Notes under the pieces: model-generated
Database searches by the model: none
What the model was told of the DNA's origin: nothing
The model's input: only the letters and a program-made list of their open reading frames with translations
Program-made: the position numbers and the translations under genes
Assembly (NCBI GenBank): GCA_013397865.1
Contig: VZTI01001048.1
Coordinates: forward strand, 5,788,705-5,852,704
Source of the DNA: Struthidea cinerea
Taxonomy: Eukaryota > Chordata > Aves > Passeriformes > Corcoracidae
Direction: 5' to 3'
DNA: 64,000 nucleotides
Shown here: positions 11,101 to 21,900 of the stretch, piece by piece
Layout: each line of letters begins with the position of its first letter
Numbering within the stretch: the stretch's first letter is position 1

Positions 11101-14100
11101 TTTAAGCCCTTTTACAGTGGAAGTCTGTAACTGCACAAAACCTTTTTTGTATTTGTTGTCATCTTGCTTACACCAGTGTCTGGCTGAGGAGCTACACTGC
11201 ACAAACAGACTGAGGTGGTAAAACTAAAACAGTTGATTTGGTTTAGAGACAACAATGCACAACCCAGTTATAGAAAAGCATGGATTAAAACATGAGATTG
11301 ATTTTAAAAAAAAGTTTCAACAAAAAATGGTTCTGCAAACCATCAAGACTTACTGGCAAGTCAAGAGAGAATGACCATGCCAGTACTTGCATGCCTGTGT
11401 GAATTAGTCAGTAGAAGTGCAGATACCATATTTCATCATGAAAATAATTTATTGTTTAGCCTTGCTGAACTTAAAATACATTAAATTTAAAACAACTGAC
11501 TTTTAACAGACAGCAGAGCACTGGCCTGCCCGGTCATGGATCCAGCAGTGTTCATGGCAGGTCAGAACTGATTAAGCCCTTATGTTTTTTGAATAAAAAC
11601 AGAATAAACTTACTTTTTTAGTTATTTTCTTTGCAGAACTATGCTTGGAATCTTCATATTCAACAATTGTAGTTACCTTAACTAGAAATGTATAGCAAGA
11701 CAAGGAAAATAAAGATCTCATGAAGAGCACAAAACACCACTTCAGCCTTGTGTTTGAAGCCTATTTCCCCTTGACAACTATGGACCCCTTCTGCTAGCCA
11801 ATGTCATTTACCTGGGACACGGGTCAAAGTAAACTATGTGTATTCATCACAGGCACTGGGACACAGGACAGTTAAAAGACCCCAGATAATCACTCAGCCT
11901 CCAGACAAAACAGAATTACCACCCAGTGGTAGTGTCCTCCTTATTGCATATTTTGGGACATGAAGAAAAATGGTATTTTTCTTACAAAGCTCAATGGGCA
12001 GAATGTCAAGGGGAACCTGAGAAAAGAGGGGCGACTCTCCTAGCCCCCCTGCTATACTGTAAAGCCTTAAATCTGTCTCTTCTCACCATTTTCCCTGGTA
12101 AGTACAAAGGACATAAACTCTTATCTCATGCTTTAAAGTACCTCTACAGTAGCATAGCTCATGATCCTCCACACTGAGTGCTGGGGGGGTCTGTTATGCA
12201 CTTTTCCTTCTTGTATTCTTCAGGCTTAACATTCATTTTACAAATGCTCAGTTCAAACCAATTTAAACAAAAAGAAAATGTAAGAACCACAGGAGATATA
12301 TTAATGAGTTGACTTGCCTTTTTTGCTGTTGGTCCTCACTAGTTTGGGATTTGGCATGTCTTCTAGAGAGCAGTCAGTCTAAGAAAAATGTTTATCCAAC
12401 ATGGGAAGGTCATCGGATTTTTCCCAGTAGATGCATATTTTGTTACAAAAGGCAGTGAACTAAAAGGGCATGAAAGCAACTGACAGGAAGTGGGATTGGC
12501 TAAACACCAGTTTATTTTTTTGGAAACATCTGAATTTTTGCCAGCAGATGACTCTAAGACTTTAGGTAATGTTCATAACTGCACCATGGCTGGCTGTCTA
12601 GTCTTTTCATACCATCTTCTATTTAAACACACAGCCAAACGATACAATTTGTCTGAAGTATTTACAGCAGGGAGAGAAGAATTCTATTCTGTAAACTGTG
12701 ATAAAATTTGAAAACACACACTTACCACTGCAGCAGCAAGAGCCACTTCCTCCCGCCCTTGCAAATCTGTAACTCAAGAAAGTATAACTTATTTAGATAC
12801 TATTACTTGCAAATTTTTATCTTCAGAAGCTGAACAAGTAATTCAGGATTACAGTGGTTAAATAGGTAACCTTAGGTCAGCATATGCGTTGCATTTGAAC
12901 AAGATTCCAGTCTTGCAGGACAGTCACTCCTACAAAACAACAATGAAAATCTAAGGCCATTTCTGTCTCTTTCAGTGTTTAATCATTGAAAGAATCCTGA
13001 GTGTGGCCACACAGGGTATCCCCTGAATTTGAAGAACCACCGCACGCACACATTGCACTGCAGCTAATGCTCTTAGGCAGAAGTTTCTCAAGAAGGACAC
13101 CAAAATACATACTCAGGAGTACAGTAAACTCAAGTTCTTCAAGAGTTTCAGGTTTGATCTCTGTGTGGCCCCTACAATTTCCAGCTGCAAGGTAGATTCC
13201 AAAAACATCAGTTCTCACCAGAATATACATCTGATGCTGAGTGTACACATCTTAAACCTCTGCATCAGTGGGAGTTAAAATTAAACTTGTTTGCTCATCA
13301 TCACAGGTAAATGACTAGATGGGAAAGGCTCAGGAGAGTTCAAATTGACAAAGGCAAAATAATCTCTATGGCTAAAGATCAACGGATTCAGATTAACAAA
13401 AATGCTTGTTTTTACACACAGAAAACACTAGGTTTGTAATTATTCCTTGTCTCTTCCGACTTTAAATAAGATTACTTAAGTGCACACGTAACAGTACACT
13501 CCAGACTAGTCACCTAATTCTATATCCTGTGTTACACGTATCAGTCTACTTGAACAAGAGTGCTCAGCGAGCATCTGCAGGGTAACAGAACTGCTGATCT
13601 GCTTAAAATACCGAGCAGACAAAGCAAACCTTTTCATGAAAGCCACCAAGTTCCCAGGTTTTCTCCCGTAGCCCCAAGCACAGGGCCACGCACACTCACC
13701 GAGCACCTCTTTCCTTTTCATCTTCCTGACGGCAGCCGGCATCGTCAGCAGCTCCACCGCGAACGCCTTCTCCGCTGTCTGCAAAAGCGAATCCAGCTCT
13801 TTCTTCATCTCCTGGATGTGCTCCTTGGCTTTAAAACAAAACAGGCTTTTATTGCAATGCGTGTTACATGTTTCCAAGTATAAGCACTGCAAGACCGCAC
13901 CATAAAAGAAAGTTAAACCAGCGTTTTATCCGGAGAAATCCGAGCCGGGAGTCGGAGCTCCTGGAGCCTCCATCAGCCACCAACTCCTCGGCGGACGGGG
14001 CCGCGGGGCAGGCGGCCCTGCCCGAGGGCGCGACCCCGGCCCGGGGCTGTCCTGGCCCGTAGCCGCCGTTCCCTCCGCCCGCCCCGGGCAGCCCCGGCCC

Positions 14101-14263
14101 TACCCTGCTGGTCGAAGTCGCTGAGGAAGAGCGCGATGCGCTGGTCCTTCTTCTTCTGGGAGAGTGCGGTGCGCTGGTCCTCGTCCCGGGACAGCGCCCC
14201 GCGGTCCGGCTCCACGCCCGAGTCGCTGCTGCGCCGCCGGCACGGGGCCTTCCCCGGGGCCAT
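8100..14263 (-). CDS. CDCA9: Borealin-2 (Dasra A; cell division cycle-associated 9-like), complete, nine exons
   Basis: Subunit of the chromosomal passenger complex (Aurora B, INCENP, survivin, borealin) that targets the kinase to inner centromeres and the spindle midzone. Exons in transcript order: 14263-14104, 13828-13700, 12766-12726, 12378-12318, 11681-11614, 10104-10066, 8972-8856, 8637-8551 and 8135-8100. Phases are consistent throughout and give 245 residues (249 with an alternative last acceptor). The N-terminus is MAPGKAPCRRRSS. Residues about 42-95 (IALFLSDFDQQ, then a charged helix ending LLTMPAAVRKMKRKEVL) match the borealin helix that bundles with INCENP and survivin. The middle is basic and low-complexity. 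Residues about 190-234 (VPFVNIPLADGQ, TLCTAGGDLRNIDVQLLNQD) match the borealin C-terminal dimerisation domain. It is shorter and more divergent than borealin (CDCA8, 280 aa in human), which is why I call it the second paralog. Middle exons are short and were placed by splice sites and phase. Confidence 0.85.
12318..12378 (-). CDS. CDCA9: Borealin-2 exon 4 with a GC splice donor
   Basis: Read on the minus strand, it begins after TTTCTTAG and encodes TDCSLEDMPNPKLVRTNSKK plus one base. The donor reads AAAAAAG|GCAAGT, a GC-AG intron donor matching the known AG|GCAAGT consensus. This donor is required to keep phase with exon 5 (11681-11614, beginning VKVTTIVEYEDS). Confidence 0.8.
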
Positions 14264-14460
14264 GGCCAACACCCGGCCCAAGCCGAGCCCGGAGCCGAGC
14301 CCAGAGCAGGGCCGGCCGGACACACCCCCGGGGCGGGCAGGGGGCGGCCCGGGAGCGGCCCGGGAGCCGCCGGGGCGGGGGACGAGCGAACTCCGGAGAC
14401 CCCGGGCTCTGTCAGAAGGGAGGGAAGGGCGTGAGGGGAGGTTGGGGGTGGGGGGGAGAG
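13940..14460. promoter_or_regulatory. CDCA9: CpG-rich promoter block of borealin-2
   Basis: GC content and CpG density rise sharply over this interval against AT-rich flanks. It covers exon 1 and the sequence upstream of the ATG (14264-14460, with GGGCGG and CCGCCC-type Sp1-like boxes and no evident TATA box). This is typical of a housekeeping or cell-cycle promoter. Long open frames on both strands here come from GC-rich sequence, not separate genes. Confidence 0.65.
14104..14263 (-). CDS. CDCA9: Borealin-2 exon 1 and translation start
   Basis: Encodes residues 1-53 and ends in the donor CAGCAG-G|GTAGGG. The ATG at 14263 is chosen because MAPGK resembles the start of borealin (MAPRK in human). 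An in-frame ATG 60 bases upstream (14323) would add a Gly/Leu-rich stretch with no borealin counterpart. The exon holds an imperfect 30-base duplication giving DEDQRTALSQ followed by KKDQRIALFL. It lies inside a CpG-rich block. Confidence 0.85.
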
Positions 14461-14528
14461 CCTGGGGATTCCGCGTCTCGGAGCTGCCTCAGGCGTGGCC
14501 AGAGAGGCACACAGTCGGCACTTGTAGT

Positions 14529-14834
14529 GACAGGACAATAAGAAATCTGTACAAATTGAAAGGGGGAAAACTGAGGTTAGATAATAGAGAGAAATTTTTC
14601 TCTATTGTGAGGGTGGAGAGACACTGGTACCCAGGGAGGTTGTGGATGCCATAACCCTGGCAGGGCTCAAGGCCAGGCTGGATAAGGCCTTGAGCAACCT
14701 GGCCTTGTGGGAGCTGTTCCTGCCCATGGCGGGGGGGGGGGGGGAAGACGACCGTNNNNNNNNNNNNNNNNNNNNNCTTACCTGTACGGTCCGTTCCAAC
14801 CCCTCAATATTCTATGATTCTACGATTTTATGAT
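14529..14834 (+). mobile_element. CR1 LINE 3'-end fragment
   Basis: The sequence runs from GACAGGACAATAAG through the diagnostic CR1 tail: CTATTGTGAGGGTGGAGAGACACTGG-type text near 14600, then GTTGTGGATGCC, CAAGGCCAGGCTGGATAAGG, TGGGAGCTGTTCCTGCCC, TTCCAACCCC and terminal TATGATTCTACGATT repeats. Only the 3' UTR-proximal part is present, as is usual for truncated avian CR1 copies. It is inserted about 265 bases upstream of the borealin-2 ATG. A 14-base G run (14731-14744) and a 21-base N gap (14756-14776) sit inside. Confidence 0.9.
14756..14776. other. Assembly gap (21 N)
   Basis: Run of N next to a G14 homopolymer within the CR1 fragment. It probably marks a sequencing failure rather than a large missing segment, because the CR1 consensus continues on both sides. 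Confidence 0.95.
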
Positions 14835-17800
14835 CCTTATGCCCAGACAGGAGCTGGGCAGGCTCACACGTGTGTACACACACACACTCGGCCCTGGTGG
14901 CACAAATGAATTGCGCTATTTTGTTCCCTGTTTGGAGCAGCCGCTGCAGCCCGGGCACACAGGAGCTGCGCTGGAGGTGAGCGTTTCCAACCCCGGGGAC
15001 TGTGACCGGGGCCGGGGCTGCCCGAGCCTGGGGCAGGCGGTGCTTGTGCTGCCAGGGCTTCCACGGGTGCTGGGAAGCCTCTGTGCTCGATAGGAAGGGC
15101 CCTGTTTAGCGCTCGGGTTTGGGTTTAGCTGCTTTACTGCTGTTCAGTGTGCAGAACATGCAGGGCTTCAAAGCTAACAAAGAGAATAACCTGCTCTGTC
15201 CAATGCAAATGGTTACAGCTTGTGCAAATTCTGATCAGGTGAAGACACGATTTAGTAAACATGTACTAACATGTTATAAGATGTGGCTACACCAAATATT
15301 GAATACATAAAAATACTCAAATCTCTATTGTTAAAAATAGAATTAATTGAAGAAACTTATTATCTTGCATGTATCCAAATAAAAAAATAATACCAGGGGT
15401 ATGAATATCTTGGGTTTTGAATAAATTCGACCAAGGAACTGTGTAAAAAGGCACTTAGATAATGTTTTAAAACACTAGTGGTTTTCACATGGTGTATACT
15501 GATGCTGCAAGCTCTCTGAAGTGAGTAGCTTTTTCTGTATCATATGCATCTGGCACATCTCCTGAGCCAGATGGGATAGACTATGTCACTCAAAAAAAGT
15601 TGTAAAAAATCTGATTGACAATTCATAATACAAGCATTTTATATCAAACCACATTGTTGTTTGTAAAACAAAAAACATACTCCCCTTCCAACACCCCCCA
15701 AAAAACCCCTCCAAACCAACAGGTAGGTGTTTCTGTTCCAGAAAACACTCAAAATCCTGATATAAACAAGAGAATTTCCTGCTTTTGGTGGTTGTGGCAT
15801 ATGCATATATGTTTAGGGAAGCAGAACTAGTTTCCCTTTTCCTAAATTTTGTTTTCTTTGAAATTACCAAACAAACACCACTAAAGTAATTCTGAGGTGT
15901 CACTGCAAACAGACAAATTGTGTTGCTCTGTAAGTTTAATCTCCTACATAAGCCATATAAGAAGATTTTTAAAAAGGGAACTGACAATACCCAACAAACC
16001 CCTCACCAAAGCTTTCAGGACACAGTTGATCAGCCTCAGCTGACTGGCTGATCCTCTCTGTGAAGGAAGAAATCTGGCTTGCTTAACTTCTGGTTACAGC
16101 TCCTTACATTATAGGATTAATTACAAGCATAAACCTGCCCAAGACCAACTCTATTTACAGTTCTGCAGTGGTAGGGAATAGTTTTGTGGTAGTAAGTTGG
16201 ACAAATTTCAAGTCTGTAAACAGGAGTGATGCAGAAATTAATGATCTGGTACCTGGATACTAAATATTAGTAAGTACTGGTTTGAACATGGGATTAAATG
16301 TGTCATAGTGCAATCCAGCTGCTGTTGCTCCAGTGACATAGGAAATGGAGAAGTAGTAGGTTTTTTTAACATGTGCTTTATTATTTGGAAGTCTCATACA
16401 TCTGAAGTACTGTTATAAGGAGCACCTGGAGGAAGATCAAACCTAGAAGCATGCATTTGAAAGGAAGGATTGTCTGTTATTAATGAAATATTTCAAAGAC
16501 ATGGAAAATAAGCCTTTTTGTCTTAGGTTTACATGATTGTTCCACAAAAATGCACATTAACCTTATCACAATACATACAAATGTTGTGGATGGACAATAG
16601 AAAGTACCACCCTTCCATATGAGATGCATCAAGAACAAATTGTTATCCCTTATAATGTCAGAAACATAAAAGGCACCATAATAGAATGTTTAGAAAAAAC
16701 TCAGTTTATGCCATTATATTTTGATTTAAAAGTGTAAGAATTGCTGTCCCGACTTAAAACAAAAAGCCTTTCACACCTGTAAATTATCATTATAAACTTG
16801 TAAACCTTTACATTTTTTTCCAGAAGTATCAGGTGCAAATGCAAGGCAAATATAAAATCTATTGACTTATTAGATTACAAATACTACCCCATGAAAAAGC
16901 TGTAGTTACAAAAATATAAAAAATATTCTAACTCCCATTGTTAGATCTTAGTTTCAATCTATACTGCATTAAGAGTCCAAAGCCAGATCTGATTTGGACA
17001 CATTCCTAGAGGAGGAAAGTGCTGTTTGTCTTATTTTTACATCATTATTCTGACCTCCTACCACAGTTTTGCTTTCCGGGTTTGTTTCATTAGTGCATAT
17101 TACGGATGCCAAGTGGAGAGTGCTGACAGGTTGTATTTTCCAATGGATAGTAGCAGCATAAGTGTTCTCAGTGTGCTGTCCTCCCAGAAGCACATTTCTC
17201 TGAGCAGAAAAGTATAACTGTTTTTCTCCAATCCTCCACAGTAGCTTGTGCAGCAGCCCTGCCATTTTCATCCATAACCTGTGACCCCTGACAGGTGATT
17301 GAGAAGAATAAATTCTTCTCCCAGGCCTCAGTAAGGAACTGTGAGAAGCTCACCCACTGCTAATGCTGGGTCATAGACTGGGGCTGCTGTGGCAAGGACA
17401 GTTATTGGCAACAACATCTCGTCTTCCTCACGTGATAAATTGGCACAGGTTTATCTGGATGGTGTTTCTCTAGCCCTTGGCTTTAGTAACCTGGATCAGC
17501 ACAGAGTGTTGAACCAGCTACAACAGCAGCCTTACAAAGTGCCAGTAGACATTAAAATGAGTTTACTTCTAAATAATAACTTAAAATTAATGACTAGATT
17601 GCATGTGATATTCTTAATGAATAAACTCTGTAAATGCTGAGCTAAATGCCTGACAAATGCTAATGCTTTCACATCTGAATACTGAAAGCTCTGTTTAGCC
17701 CTTTATCAGAGCTAGCAGAAGGTGTCCAGCTTCCAGCTCTAGAGAAACAGAGGCTGTCCTTTGTTTTGCAGGGAAGCTGGCAGAGATTAGTGGAGTCACT

Positions 17801-18981
17801 CAGCTGTACTCCTAGATAGCCACCTTGTTTAGCTGGGCTTTGAGAAGCACTCAGGCTCGTTCAGCCAGCAGTAAGACTGTGGAAGATTTAAGTGTCAGCT
17901 GTACTATCATTATCTTTATGCTTGGTGCAAGACATCTTCCTTTAAATACATTTTTCCTTCATTAGAAATCAGCCCCAGCACTTCTCCTGGTAACAACATG
18001 TCAGTCCTTGCCAGTTCCAGCTGGATTTTGGCTAGCCAGAGGGCTGTGTGAGGTTTCCAAACAAATGTTCCCCACAGACAGAGCGGTTCTGAAAGGGTTG
18101 TGTTTTACCCTACTTGAAAGGATTGACTGTACTCACATCTGCTTTGAGACAGTAACTTGCTCTGTTCCATGAGTATAAAAGATGGAGTAAAGTTAACAGG
18201 AGACTCTTGGAGTTGTTAGGGCAGGAAGTGTTCAGTGTTCGTATGCTGGGATCATGTGTTGAGTAGCACAGGAAGAAGAAGACTGTATTCCTCATAGTGT
18301 TTCAGTTTCATAAAAGTATGGTTCAAGCAGACACCATGTTCGCTCCTCTGATCAAAACTGTCTATCCCATTCCAGCTATGCTGGGATGGCAGGATTTCTT
18401 TTTAGCAGAATTTCAAAGACATCTGCACACATCTGCTGAAGATTTTTTAAATAAGCATGCTATCCCTACATGCTTGATCAGGTTTGGAGAACACTTCACA
18501 CTTCACAACAAAACCAACAAAAACTAAACCAAGCAATACCTACAACGTAGGAACTTTTGTTTAGTAGAATTTTAAGATGGGAAACACATTCCTATCTAAA
18601 CAATTGAACTTGGCATTTCTGTTTTGCAAAAAAGCCCACATGACAGTAGTAATTTTAATGAGCAATTCCCTTCCCCAACCTATTGAGCCAAAAGTTCACA
18701 AATGTAACTTCCAATCAAGGCACAAAAACATTTACTGACTCTTTCTTTTCACCGCTTTCTTCACATTCTTCCCCTTCCCCTTATAAAAAGTCGGTGTAAC
18801 AATGTCTTCTACACCAGACATAACTTTAATAGTCCAATATGTTGTAGCAGTATCTGAGACTGGTTCTATCTATTTTGAATTTAGTTAAATTAGATAAACA
18901 GCACATTCTCAGCACATCATTGTTCATTGTCTGCATTTGCCTTGAAGGGGAGGGGATGAGGGGGAAAAAGCCACAGTAGTT
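14835..18981. other. Region between borealin-2 promoter and GPT2 stop; probably includes GPT2 3' UTR
   Basis: No coding exon recognised. On the minus strand, sequence downstream of the GPT2 stop (18981 leftwards) should hold its 3' UTR. Candidate signals are ATTAAA (plus TTTAAT at 18825-18830) for a short form and AATAAA (plus TTTATT at 16377-16382) for a form of about 2.6 kb. The true end cannot be decided from sequence. The interval 14840-15100 is moderately GC-rich; the rest is AT-rich. Confidence 0.45.
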
Positions 18982-21900
18982 TCATGCATATTTTTCAAGA
19001 AACTTTATGTGGAAGTCTTTCACTTTCTCCAGTAGGATCTTCAGCTTCTCTACTGGAGGAAGAATGGTCATTCTGAAAAATAATATTTAAAGAAATAAAA
19101 ATAAACAACCCACATTATCTTCAGAACCAGCTAAACTGTGATCTTTGCACAGATCTTGATTAATCTCAAAGCACAGCAAGTAACAAGTTTAATATCTGTT
19201 TTGATGTGATTCTCTCATTTTCTGCATTTTTACTTTAATTGAACTATACCATTACACTGGAGCAATTTGTTTCAATTGGTTAGCATATAGGAATTCAAGC
19301 ACTGTTATTTTCTGTTGAGTGGTGTAGAAGGTTATCAGTAAGAAATAAGAGCAACTCAGTTTCCACTGTTGGGCAGTTACGCCAAATTACACCCAGTTTT
19401 TTGAGATTTAAGAGTTGTCAGTTATGAGTAAATGTACATTTTTTCTTTAATTGAAAACTGAATTCAGAAGCATTAAAACAATGCAACATCCTACTCTGCA
19501 GGTTTTAGTCCCTTTTTTTCCTTCTTCTGCATAATCTGAAAATGCCATGGGGTGTGTATGCCAGGCTGTATGCAAGACCCACAGAACACAATGGTTTTCC
19601 CACACTGGTGCAGGAATGGACTCTCTAGGTTTTTCCTGGAGCTGTGTGTACCCAGGGATCTAACCCAGCTGGCTGTGTTGCAGAACTATCAAGGCTAAAG
19701 ATACCCTCTGTTGTGTTGTTTCAGACTGAGGAAGACTAAATTCCATGATAAATTCTAGCTATCAGTGACTTGGCTGGAGCAGATTTCTATTTATTGGCAG
19801 CAAAAGCAACACAGTTTTGGTATTAGATTATTTAGTTCAACATATTATTTTGGTAAGAAAGTTATACAGAGTCTTTAAAGAGCAGATTTATGGGGAAGAT
19901 ACTGCATTTTTCATGAAGTTTCTCCATATGGAAACACAGTTTAACCCCCTCCTCCCCCAAAAGAATGCAGGGCAATTTTTGTATTCCATAGCCAACTTTA
20001 AGATTAAAGTCTAAGCTATTACTATTGTTTGTATTCCTGGAGAAGGCATTTCAAATGCCACTGTGTAAAAATAGAATGTAATTATGTCAGCAAGCTGTGA
20101 AAACACCATAAAAACTTGAATAGCTCATCTAGCAGACCAGGTCTTTGACCTTGCTGTCAGTCCACAGAAACTGTCCAGTAGACACTGAGACAACATCAAC
20201 TGAAATAAAAATCCTCGTATTTAATCAGAAGAGAAAGAACTGGGATGATACTGTGCTTATTACTGCTAATTTGCTTTTAAACAAACAGAAACTGTACCTG
20301 AAATGGTAGGTTCCTTCTCTCTGGCCAAATCCACTTCCAGGTACAACGCATATTCCAGTCTCTTCCAGAAGTTTCATGCAATAGAACATATCAGGTGCCA
20401 TTTTATGAGCCTAAGGGAATGGATGCCTTGGAATTATTGAAGTCAAAATATTCCTAATACGTAGAATCTCATGATTGCTTTTTTCCCCTGAATCCTTATC
20501 TTACATTATTAGTTTCTTATTCAATTTACTGAAGAAGATGAGGAACAATTGCTAATGGGGCAGTTCACACTGAATTAAATAACAGTACTTCAAGGAAGAA
20601 CAGGGCTGAATAACCTACACAATAACTCACTTCAAAAGAAAGGGTTTAGGTAATTTTGTTATTCTCCTTGACTTGCTTGTAACTTTCTGTCAAAAGTCTC
20701 AAAGTTGTACTTGGAAAAATCTAAGGCACTGACATTTGATAAGATTAAATTAATTTGAGAACTGTGTGTTCCAGTTCTGTTGGCAGTTACTATTTTTCTT
20801 CCCCCTGAATAATCTCCTGCCTAGGAAGTCCCCTGATTAATAACTATGAAAAGTTCTTAAATATATACAGGTTATATACCTAATCAAATAAGCAGCTGAA
20901 AAACAGCCCTATTTTTGTTCTCAGCTGTGCTAATAAAATTCCCTTTACAAAATGAATATTACAAGTTAGGTTTCAGAGCTCTACTTAGGAACAGAAAGAC
21001 TTATCATTTATTAATATAGGTTCCTGTCCCAAAGGCAAAAAGGTGAAATTTGTAAGGAAACCTTCAGCCCTCTTTCCCAATCCTGCTGAATGGGGTTTCC
21101 CTTGTAGGGTCAGAAGCACACTGCCACTCACACGTGCTGGCCTCCCTAACCCAGGCATGGGCAGCAATGTGGAACTGCACAGGGCCAGCTACTTGTGTGA
21201 CTTAAACACCAAGGTCCTTGGGGACACTCTCAACCTGGGAGCCTTAGCACTGTGATGAAATTACCTGTTTTGTTTTCCTCTCTTAAAATAAAGGTCATGT
21301 TATATATAAGATCATACACGGCCCATGAAATACTGCTTTTGTACTCCATCTCTGGAATCAAAGTTCCTCATTAGAAGTGGCAGGCACAGGTGAGAGGAGG
21401 TTCAAATGTATTGGGGTAAGAATGACTGACTGACCTCAGCTTCCTCAATGGCTTTGGAAGGAATAAAGATCCGTGGGAAAGCGTACATAGCTCCTTGAAG
21501 GGGATTGCAGTGAACTCCTGGGATCTTGTTAAACATGTCTTCTGTTAGTTTGGCTTTTTTGGCAAGATTGTTCAAAACAGATTCCTTTTCCTGTTTAAAA
21601 GGAAGGTGTTCAGTTGGACACATTTGAAGTAGCAATAAAAACACCAGGAGAAACTATGGTTCAAAAGGCCTTCCCCAAATGAAACACTGGTAGGACTTTG
21701 CTGAGCTGTTAGAGCAAACCATATTCCAAATTCCAGTTCTGCTCTTAAAAACAGCAGTGCAAAGAGGCTTTAGCAGGATACAATTACAGTGTTGTAGTCA
21801 GACAATAACCTGCAAAAGTCTCTATCTGTGTGCCCTCTTCTCACAGTCTTCTTTCTGAGCATCTACTCCTGGCTATTTTTAGAGACCACGTTAGCTGAAC

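Noticed and set aside
12979..13248. Minus-strand frame in borealin-2 intron, considered as a missed exon
   Set aside because: Exon 2 (ending in phase 1 at 13700) joins exon 3 (12766) cleanly; this frame has no fitting acceptor/donor pair and no borealin similarity.
13864..14654. Long frames (224 and 172 codons) on both strands around 14 kb
   Set aside because: They overlap borealin-2 exon 1 in other frames and run into intron or CR1; GC-driven shadows.
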